6,402 nt of DNA from Spirochaetales bacterium. GTDB taxonomy: Bacteria; Spirochaetota; Spirochaetia; DSM-27196; SKKC01. This document shows, piece by piece, positions 1 to 4,855 of the stretch. Numbering within the stretch: the stretch's first letter is position 1; every line of letters starts with the position of its first letter. Under the pieces are notes generated by a model. It saw only the letters and a list, made by a program, of their open reading frames with translations, made no database searches and was not told where the DNA came from. The stretch covers positions 1 through 6,402 of the forward strand of contig SKKC01000138.1 of the NCBI GenBank assembly GCA_007121695.1, in the 5' to 3' direction. The position numbers and the translations under genes are program-made.

Positions 1-966
1 GGCGGTATTGTTCTTCGTACCGATTACAGCGACTCGCGCATGTGGCGCGTAGCTCTCGTTCAGCAGGATGTCGACCCTCACCAGGGTGGAATTTCCGCGT
101 ATCGTGAAAGCCTCGATCGATCGATTCGGCAGAGCGACCTCGCGCTTGCGTCCGATCCATCCATAGAAGCTGTTATCTGGTCTGAAACGAGTTTTGTTCC
201 GCCAATTACGTATCATCTTCAGTTCAGACCAAACCCCGATACGTTTCAACTCGTACGACGCATACAGGACTACATGTCCCGGCAGACCGTGCCGTTTATT
301 ATCGGTAATTCCGATGCGCGGCGGGTTCGTGGTGACGACGGCGTAGTGCGTCGTGTCGACTACAACGCTGCCGTCCTGTTCGAGAATGGGCGCATTGTAG
401 AGACGTATCGCAAGATACACCTGGTGCCATTCACGGAACATTTTCCGTTCCAGCGAAGTCTCCCCTGGATCTACAATCTTCTTCTGGAATTTGATACCAA
501 CTTCTGGGGTCAGGGAGATGAGTTCACGGTTTTCGAGACGTCCGACGGGATTCGGTTTTCGACACCCATCTGTTTCGAAGACACGTTCGGCTATCTTTCG
601 CGCGAGTTCGTCAGGCAAGGTGCCGATGTCCTGGTAAACCTCACGAACGACCGATGGGCGGAGTCCGTCGCTGCCGCCATGCAACATTTCGCCATGGGTG
701 TGTTTCGATCCGGAGAAAACCGTCGAACCACCGTGCGAGGGACGAATGGCGGAATGACGGCGGTCATTACACCGAATGGTGTCATTAGCCACATGCTTGA
801 GCCACTCGTCGAAGGGCATCTCATTGCAGATGCGCCGGTGTACAATGATTCGACAACGATTTACACTCGTTTCGGTGACTGGGCTGCATATCTCTTTCTC
901 GGCGCAGCGCTGATTCTGTTTGGGGTTGGGAGTATCCGGTTGTACAATACCCGTACGGCAAAGTGA
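1..966 (+). CDS. lnt: Apolipoprotein N-acyltransferase, C-terminal part (5' end outside window)
   Basis: Lnt transfers an acyl chain from a phospholipid to the free amino group of the N-terminal diacylglyceryl-cysteine of lipoproteins, the last step of lipoprotein maturation, on the outer face of the inner membrane. The frame is open from base 1, and the ATG at 40 falls just before the nitrilase domain (RVALVQQ), so it is an internal Met and the membrane-spanning N-terminal half lies to the left. The nitrilase-type triad is visible: Glu in VIWSETS (codon 184-186), Lys in YRKIHLVPF (412-414) and Cys in TPICFED (571-573). The second conserved Glu of the LVPFxE motif is also present. A hydrophobic helix (AAYLFLGAALILFGVG) precedes the C-terminus, as in the family. 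Oddities against typical Lnt: Phe instead of Tyr after the catalytic Cys, NDRW, and VRGTNGG where RSTNxG is usual. It is the first visible gene of an apparent operon; the next start lies 35 bases after its stop. Family assignment is secure; its substrate preference relative to the second Lnt in this window is unknown. Confidence 0.93.
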   Translation, partial: GGIVLRTDYSDSRMWRVALVQQDVDPHQGGISAYRESLDRSIRQSDLALASDPSIEAVIWSETSFVPPITYHLQFRPNPDTFQLVRRIQDYMSRQTVPFIIGNSDARRVRGDDGVVRRVDYNAAVLFENGRIVETYRKIHLVPFTEHFPFQRSLPWIYNLLLEFDTNFWGQGDEFTVFETSDGIRFSTPICFEDTFGYLSREFVRQGADVLVNLTNDRWAESVAAAMQHFAMGVFRSGENRRTTVRGTNGGMTAVITPNGVISHMLEPLVEGHLIADAPVYNDSTTIYTRFGDWAAYLFLGAALILFGVGSIRLYNTRTAK

Positions 967-991
967 ATACGACGGGTGACGGGTACCCGGT

Positions 992-995
992 GGAG
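992..995 (+). promoter_or_regulatory. Ribosome binding site that decides the response regulator start
   Basis: GGAG (within GGTGGAG) lies six bases before the ATG at 1002. The alternative GTG at 963 forms a GTGA overlap with the lnt stop but has no Shine-Dalgarno-like sequence before it. The site therefore favours the ATG at 1002. Confidence 0.65.
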
Positions 996-1001
996 AACAG
1001 T

Positions 1002-1715
1002 ATGGAAAACAGCGAACGCATTCTGATTGTAGACGATGAGCAGATAAACCTCGAATTTTTCGAGGTTATGCTGTCCAAGCTGGGATTCACCGTCTACACG
1101 GCGGTGGACGGCGAGGAGGCGCTCGAGCGGGTATGTGAACTCGAACCCGACCTCATTATTCTCGATAACATCATGCCGGGAATGACAGGCTGGGAGGTCA
1201 CGAAGGCGCTCAAACAGGAACCTGAGTACGCTTCAGTTCGGGCAGTCCCGATTGTCATGTTCTCCGCGATGGACGACATACAGGACAAAATCGAGGGGTT
1301 TGAGCTCGGTGTTGAAGACTACATCACGAAGCCGTTTAACTTTTCCGAGGTGCTCGCGCGAATAAAGGCGGTGCTTCGTCACCGCGACATGTCGGAAGAG
1401 GTGCGAAAGCGAGAGCATCGGCTCCGACTTGTCGAAAGTCTCAACGATGCCCTGTTTTCCTTCGCGGAGTCCGTTTCCGACAGACTCGAGCTTATTCACT
1501 CCGAGGCGGAGGCGGTGAACGCCAGCAAGAGTGAACAGGCCGAATCTTTTGTGGAGACCGTACGTGCACAAACCACCGGTACGCGCGGCGAACTCGAAGA
1601 GTTGCGGAAACGGGTGGACAGTCTGCGTGCCGAGCAGGACACCATCAAGCAGCAGGAAACCAGTGTCGATCAGGTGGCCCGACGCTACCACGGCCGTTTT
1701 GAGGCTACACCATGA
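1002..1715 (+). CDS. Stand-alone response regulator (REC domain) with helical C-terminal tail
   Basis: The 237-residue protein starts with a CheY-like receiver domain (about residues 5-127). The acidic pair is D11-D12, the phosphoacceptor is D55 in LIILDNIMPG, the switch Ser is S88 in VMFSAM, and K110-P111 sits in the conserved ITKPF loop, so it should accept phosphate from a histidine kinase. No kinase is encoded in the window. Residues 128-237 contain no DNA-binding, cyclase, GGDEF or other output domain that I recognise. They are charged and rich in Glu, Arg, Gln and Leu, with heptad-like stretches around 139-165 and 190-220, which suggests coiled coil and output by protein contact. The start at 1002 is chosen for its ribosome binding site; a GTG at 963 would add 13 residues. 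The stop overlaps the next gene (ATGA, 1712-1715), suggesting translational coupling to the TPR protein. Receiver call secure; role unknown. Confidence 0.9.
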   Translation: MENSERILIVDDEQINLEFFEVMLSKLGFTVYTAVDGEEALERVCELEPDLIILDNIMPGMTGWEVTKALKQEPEYASVRAVPIVMFSAMDDIQDKIEGFELGVEDYITKPFNFSEVLARIKAVLRHRDMSEEVRKREHRLRLVESLNDALFSFAESVSDRLELIHSEAEAVNASKSEQAESFVETVRAQTTGTRGELEELRKRVDSLRAEQDTIKQQETSVDQVARRYHGRFEATP

Positions 1716-1933
1716 TTTCTGATACCAAACGAGCGGTGCTTGACCTGTTTCACGAAGGCAGAAATCACTACAAACTCATGGAGTTCAGCGAGGCGATCGA
1801 GTGTTTTGATCGGGCGCTTGAACTTGATCCGGAAGACGGCCCGTCGCAGGTATATCTGGAACGTTGCCGGCATTACGTCGAACACCCGCCTGAGCCCGAC
1901 TGGGACGGTGTATTCGTCATGCAGACAAAATAG
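1712..1933 (+). CDS. Small single-TPR protein with cyclase-type C-terminal tail
   Basis: This 73-residue protein has one TPR-like helical hairpin, about residues 8-41 (F..GRNHYKLMEFSEAIECF, then ALELDPED). The tail reads PSQVYLERCRHYVEHPP, then DWDGVFVM, and ends in K. From memory, this TPR followed by YLERC...PP..DWDGV is the usual C-terminal end of many class III adenylate/guanylate cyclases in spirochaetes and other bacteria; here it stands alone without a cyclase domain. The ATG overlaps the response regulator stop by four bases and has GAGG seven bases upstream (1701-1704), so it is almost certainly translated and coupled. TPRs bind proteins or peptides, so a partner role for the response regulator or bactofilin is a reasonable inference. 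There is no signal peptide or membrane segment, so it should be cytoplasmic. Confidence 0.85.
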   Translation: MISDTKRAVLDLFHEGRNHYKLMEFSEAIECFDRALELDPEDGPSQVYLERCRHYVEHPPEPDWDGVFVMQTK

Positions 1934-1953
1934 GCAGCAGAGGAACAGCAGCA

Positions 1954-2379
1954 ATGGCACGAAATTCGCAGAATAAGCTTCCGAAAACATCGACGCGTCT
2001 TGGAGTCAGCGCGCAGCTGAAAGGCAAGCTCAAATTCAGGGATTCACTTCGCGTCAGCGGTAGTTTTGAAGGCGAAATCGAGTCGGAAGGCTTCCTGTAT
2101 GTAGACGCAGGCGCAGTGGTGAAGGCCGACATTCGTGCCCGCTCGGTCGTCCTCGGCGGAACCGTTCGAGGGAACGTCCACGCCTCCGAACGGGTCGAAA
2201 TGCTCCCGTCCGCCCGGGTGTACGGAAATGTGAGAACCGCGAGGGTTCGCATCGGTGAAGGGGTGGTTTTTGAAGGGCAGTGCGAAATGATACGCAACGC
2301 TTCCTCGGTCGATGTGTTTGCGGTCCCTGCGAATCAGCTTCGAAAGAGCATACAGGACATATATCAGACCGAACTGTAG
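1954..2379 (+). CDS. Bactofilin family cytoskeletal protein
   Basis: Bactofilins polymerise without nucleotide into filaments or membrane-associated patches that organise cell wall synthesis, cell shape or polarity. The 141-residue length is typical. A short basic, polar N-terminus (residues 1-18) precedes a beta-helix-like core (about 19-115) with regularly spaced G-rich turns and hydrophobic strands, for example LKFRDSLRVSGSFEGEIES, VVLGGTVRGNV and ARVYGNVRTARVRIGEG. A short tail ends in RKSIQDIYQTEL. There is no transmembrane helix. AGAGGAA (1939-1945) sits nine bases before the ATG, and the gene starts 20 bases after the TPR gene, so it is probably co-transcribed with it. In spirochaetes a bactofilin has been linked to helical cell shape (Leptospira LbbD). 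Placement behind a response regulator suggests phosphorylation-dependent control, but this is inference. No intrinsic terminator follows. Confidence 0.93.
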   Translation: MARNSQNKLPKTSTRLGVSAQLKGKLKFRDSLRVSGSFEGEIESEGFLYVDAGAVVKADIRARSVVLGGTVRGNVHASERVEMLPSARVYGNVRTARVRIGEGVVFEGQCEMIRNASSVDVFAVPANQLRKSIQDIYQTEL

Positions 2380-2414
2380 ACGTATACTGCAGTGCGCGCG
2401 TGCGTACGGCGCGG

Positions 2415-2443
2415 TTGACAGCCGAACTGCCAGCGTCTATAGT
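2415..2443 (+). promoter_or_regulatory. Sigma-70-type promoter of the rho-rpmE unit
   Basis: TTGACA (2415-2420) is a perfect -35 hexamer. It is separated by exactly 17 bases from TATAGT (2438-2443), which differs from the consensus -10 at one position. Transcription should start near 2449-2451. It lies 36 bases after the bactofilin stop and points into rho, which explains how rho and rpmE can be expressed apart from the upstream operon. It is the best promoter match I found in the window. Confidence 0.8.
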
Positions 2444-2453
2444 CTGAATACCG

Positions 2454-2497
2454 ATCCGGAGAAATGGAACCTCGTTTGGCCCCAGCTAAGTCCGGAT
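2454..2497 (+). other. Inverted repeat near the 5' end of the rho leader
   Basis: ATCCGGA (2454-2460) is the exact reverse complement of TCCGGAT (2491-2497), with 30 bases between. In the RNA this could form a 7-bp stem only a few bases after the predicted transcription start. No T-run follows, so it is not a terminator; 5' protection or a regulatory role is possible. A seven-base match could also be chance. Confidence 0.35.
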
Positions 2498-2670
2498 AAT
2501 CCAGGTCAGTACGTTTCTTTATGGGTGCGAGGTCGTCGATCTGCACGTAATGTAAACGCTCAACCGCAAACTGTGTATTACCCGAAATCGGAAAACAGAA
2601 CAAACAAAACAGGACCACGTGTTTCACAACGCTTACCATGGCTGGATTCCATGAACCGGCCGGTCACCGC

Positions 2671-2674
2671 GGAG
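2671..2674 (+). promoter_or_regulatory. rho: Ribosome binding site that decides the rho start
   Basis: GGAG lies eight bases before the ATG at 2683. The in-frame upstream ATG at 2638 is preceded by a C/A-rich stretch without any Shine-Dalgarno match. The protein is therefore taken to begin MAIIRKKRSQ. Confidence 0.7.
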
Positions 2675-2682
2675 ATTTTTGC

Positions 2683-4464
2683 ATGGCAATAATTCGAAAA
2701 AAGCGATCCCAGGACGCTTCTGAAAGCGGCTCGGACGAGTCGCAGCTGGAGCTCGGCCAATCCTCGTCCGACACGGCAGCGGCCCCGGCCGCGTCTGAAA
2801 CGACGGACGATTCTCCGAAGCAGTCAGCTGACGCGACCGAGAACAGTCCCCCGCCGAAAAAGAAACGGACCAGACCGTCAGCCGACGCAGGCGGACCGAC
2901 GGGATCCGGAGACAACGCGCAGAGTAACAACGGATCCGGGCAGAGCAATAACGACGGCGCCCAGCCGAGTTCAAACGCCAGCCACGGCTCTGACGATTCC
3001 AGTAACAATTCTCGCCGGTCGGGAAAGCGGAGCAATAACAAGCGCCGGTCCGGCAGGGGCGACAACAACAACCCGCGTTCGAGTCAGCGGTCTTCGCGAG
3101 GTGGAAACGACGACGGCAATCGCCGTGAGAGTACGCTTGCGTCGGCAGGAGACTATCGTGCGCTTGCTGGCAGCGAGACGAACGACGGGAAAGCGATTTC
3201 GATAAATGACCTCATCTGGATGAATCTTCGGGATCTGCGGGAGTTCGGCACGACCTTTGGCATGAACCACGATGATCTCGTTGCCATGAAGAAACAGGAA
3301 GTTATTTTTGCTGTCCTGAAGGCGCATACCGAACGTAACGGAACGATTTATGCCTACGGTTCGCTCGAGATACTGCCCGACGGGTATGGCTTCCTGAGAA
3401 GCCCTCAGAACTCGTATCTGTCAGGTCCGGATGATATATACATTTCTCCGTCACAGATACGACTGTTCAATCTGAAAACCGGTGACACAGTGTACGGCCA
3501 GATTCGGCCGCCAAAAGAAGGCGAACGCTTTTTCGCGATGCTTCGGGTGGAAACGGTTAACTTCGATCCCCCCTCGGTCGCACAGAATCGCATTCCCTTT
3601 GATAACCTGACGCCCCTGTATCCGGATGAGCGGCTGAATATGGAGACCGAAAGCCAGGAACCGGCCACCCGTATGATCAATCTGTTCTGTCCGATAGGAA
3701 AAGGCCAGCGGGGCCTGATTGTGAGTCCTCCCCGAACCGGAAAGACGGTGTTACTGCAGAAGATCGCGAACGCAATTACGTCCAACCATCCTGAAGTGTA
3801 CATGATAGTGCTGCTCATAGACGAGCGCCCCGAAGAAGTCACTGATATGCAGCGCAATGTCCAGGCGGAGGTAATCGCATCTACCTTCGACGAACAGGCG
3901 ACGCGACATGTGCAGGTTGCAGAGATGGTACTCGAGAAAGCCCGTCGTCTCGTCGAGCATGGCAAGGACGTTGTGATCCTTCTTGACTCGATCACACGTC
4001 TTGCGCGCGCGTACAACCAGACTGTTCCGACCAGCGGCAAGATCCTGTCGGGTGGTGTCGACTCGAATGCACTGCATCGACCGAAACGATTTTTTGGCGC
4101 AGCTCGAAACATCGAAGACGGGGGCAGCCTGACAGTCGTAGCAACGGCGCTCATCGAAACCGGTAGCCGAATGGACGAAGTTATTTTCGAAGAATTCAAG
4201 GGAACCGGTAACATGGAGATCAATCTCGATCGGCGCCTGTCCGACCGGCGTCTGTTTCCGGCCATCAACATTAAACGATCGGGTACACGTCGGGAGGACC
4301 TGTTGTTGACCGAGGAAGAACTCAACAAGATGTGGGTACTGCGGAAGGTCATTAATCCCATGGACGACGTGGAAGTGATCGAGCTGCTTATTGACAGAAT
4401 GCGCAAGACCAAGAACAATGAGGCTTTCCTGAGATCTATGAATACTTCATCGGTTGCCGAGTAG
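2683..4464 (+). CDS. rho: Transcription termination factor Rho with long disordered N-terminal extension
   Basis: Rho is the hexameric RNA-dependent ATPase/translocase that ends transcription of untranslated RNA. At 593 residues it is much longer than E. coli Rho (419); the excess is residues 10 to about 165. This extension is low in complexity: first Ser/Asp/Ala-rich and acidic (11-55), then a basic patch PPPKKKRTR (56-64), then Asn/Gly/Ser-rich (70-110), then Arg/Asn/Ser-rich (111-149). The conserved core follows: Rho N-terminal helical domain (about 173-219), the cold-shock-like RNA-binding domain (about 226-290, with DGYGFLRS), and the ATPase domain with P-loop SPPRTGKT (348-355), catalytic Glu region IDERPEEVTDM (379-389), Walker B VVILLDSITRLARAYN (430-445), Q-loop around LSGGVDS (455-461), R-loop GTGNMEINLDRR and arginine-finger region SGTRREDLL. 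All key residues are present. The start at 2683 is chosen for its GGAG at 2671; ATG 2638 would add 15 residues. It has its own promoter and precedes rpmE. Confidence 0.97.
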   Translation: MAIIRKKRSQDASESGSDESQLELGQSSSDTAAAPAASETTDDSPKQSADATENSPPPKKKRTRPSADAGGPTGSGDNAQSNNGSGQSNNDGAQPSSNASHGSDDSSNNSRRSGKRSNNKRRSGRGDNNNPRSSQRSSRGGNDDGNRRESTLASAGDYRALAGSETNDGKAISINDLIWMNLRDLREFGTTFGMNHDDLVAMKKQEVIFAVLKAHTERNGTIYAYGSLEILPDGYGFLRSPQNSYLSGPDDIYISPSQIRLFNLKTGDTVYGQIRPPKEGERFFAMLRVETVNFDPPSVAQNRIPFDNLTPLYPDERLNMETESQEPATRMINLFCPIGKGQRGLIVSPPRTGKTVLLQKIANAITSNHPEVYMIVLLIDERPEEVTDMQRNVQAEVIASTFDEQATRHVQVAEMVLEKARRLVEHGKDVVILLDSITRLARAYNQTVPTSGKILSGGVDSNALHRPKRFFGAARNIEDGGSLTVVATALIETGSRMDEVIFEEFKGTGNMEINLDRRLSDRRLFPAINIKRSGTRREDLLLTEEELNKMWVLRKVINPMDDVEVIELLIDRMRKTKNNEAFLRSMNTSSVAE

Positions 4465-4479
4465 GGCGGTGACTGGAAA

Positions 4480-4495
4480 CCGCGTTTCGGCGCGG
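4480..4495 (+). other. Small hairpin in the rho-rpmE spacer
   Basis: CCGCG (4480-4484) and CGCGG (4491-4495) form a 5-bp GC stem with a 6-base loop, 15 bases after the rho stop. No T-run follows, so transcription should continue into rpmE. It could be a processing or translational control element, or chance in GC-rich sequence. Confidence 0.25.
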
Positions 4496-4551
4496 AAGGC
4501 GTTGTGCGTGCCGCAGGTGCGGGCGTACAGGAAAAAGGAGATCGTGTTTTT

Positions 4552-4800
4552 ATGAAGAAGGATATACATCCGAACTATCGTCCCGTCGTATTCAAGGACA
4601 GTGCGTCCGGAACCATGTTTCTGACCCGGTCTACAGTGGAGACCTCGGCAACGGTGGTATACGAAGACGGGAAGGAATATCCCATGTTTGAGGTGGAAAT
4701 CTCGAGTGCTTCGCACCCGTTTTATACCGGAAAGCAGCAGCTTGTTGACACCACTGGTCGTGTCGAGCGCTTCAAGAAGCGGTACAATATCAAGAACTAG
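4552..4800 (+). CDS. rpmE: 50S ribosomal protein bL31, type B (zinc-independent)
   Basis: The 82-residue protein matches bL31 throughout: MKKDIHPNYRPVVFKD at the start, FLTRSTV, YPMFEVEISSASHPFYTG in the middle and GRVERFKKRY near the end. It contributes to the large subunit and to the bridge between subunits. It has no cysteine at all, so it cannot bind zinc as type A L31 does, and the length and sequence fit the type B (RpmE2/YkgM-like) form. In many bacteria type B replaces type A under zinc shortage. Here it sits in the constitutive-looking rho unit with no obvious Zur-type operator, so it may be the sole L31; that is inference. The ATG at 4552 is preceded by AAAAAGGAG (GGAG 4537-4540, 11 bases away). 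A GTG at 4504 in the same frame would add 16 residues outside the family homology and is rejected. The spacer from rho is 87 bases. Confidence 0.95.
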   Translation: MKKDIHPNYRPVVFKDSASGTMFLTRSTVETSATVVYEDGKEYPMFEVEISSASHPFYTGKQQLVDTTGRVERFKKRYNIKN

Positions 4801-4823
4801 AGTCGGGTTCTCGCATATGCAAG

Positions 4824-4853
4824 AGCGATGGTGTCTTCACCATCGCTTTTTTT
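4824..4853 (+). terminator. Intrinsic (Rho-independent) terminator after rpmE
   Basis: A perfect 10-bp stem, AGCGATGGTG (4824-4833) with CACCATCGCT (4838-4847), closes a TCTT loop and runs directly into seven T (4847-4853). It lies 24 bases after the rpmE stop and ends the rho-rpmE transcript. On the opposite strand the stem is followed by CTTGCATATG rather than a T-run, so it should work poorly for the convergent lnt, whose stop codon is only two bases from the T-run. Confidence 0.93.
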
Positions 4854-4855
4854 GT

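Larger units (their letters stand above)
2450..2682 (+). promoter_or_regulatory. Long 5' leader of rho with rut-like A/C-rich segment
   Basis: About 233 nt separate the predicted transcription start from the rho ATG. The first part carries a 7-bp inverted repeat (2454-2460 with 2491-2497). The stretch 2561-2640 is A/C-rich and G-poor (by hand count 32 A, 22 C, 13 G, 13 T), the composition expected of an unstructured Rho-loading site. In E. coli, rho is autoregulated through Rho-dependent termination in its leader; a similar loop here is inferred, not shown. I see no convincing gene in this stretch on either strand and no intrinsic terminator for the bactofilin operon. Confidence 0.5.

Noticed and set aside
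40..42. ATG as start of the left Lnt gene
   Set aside because: The frame is open to base 1 and this Met sits at the start of the nitrilase domain, so the membrane half would be missing; the gene is simply cut by the window edge.
963..965. GTG overlapping the lnt stop as the response regulator start
   Set aside because: The GTGA overlap is attractive, but there is no ribosome binding site before it, and the added 13 residues are not part of the receiver domain; ATG 1002 has GGAG at good spacing.
2380..2414. GC-rich alternating stretch after bactofilin as a terminator
   Set aside because: There is no stable clean stem and no T-run; it simply precedes the rho promoter.
2364..2639. Minus-strand frame of 91 codons whose start (MVSVVKHVVLFCLFCFPISG) looks like a signal peptide
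   Set aside because: It runs through the rho promoter and into the bactofilin end, has no convincing ribosome binding site, and after the hydrophobic start the sequence has no recognisable domain.
2312..2692. Plus-strand 126-codon frame from inside bactofilin to the rho start
   Set aside because: It overlaps a secure gene, the promoter and the leader, and its translation shows no protein-like pattern.
3405..4418. Long minus-strand frame (337 codons) inside rho
   Set aside because: It is a shadow of the strongly conserved rho coding frame; its Ser/Arg-rich translation reflects complementary codon use.
4808..4825. Imperfect palindrome around GCATATGC just before the terminator
   Set aside because: A central mismatch-flanked 8-base palindrome overlapping the terminator stem; it is too short to claim as an operator or second terminator.
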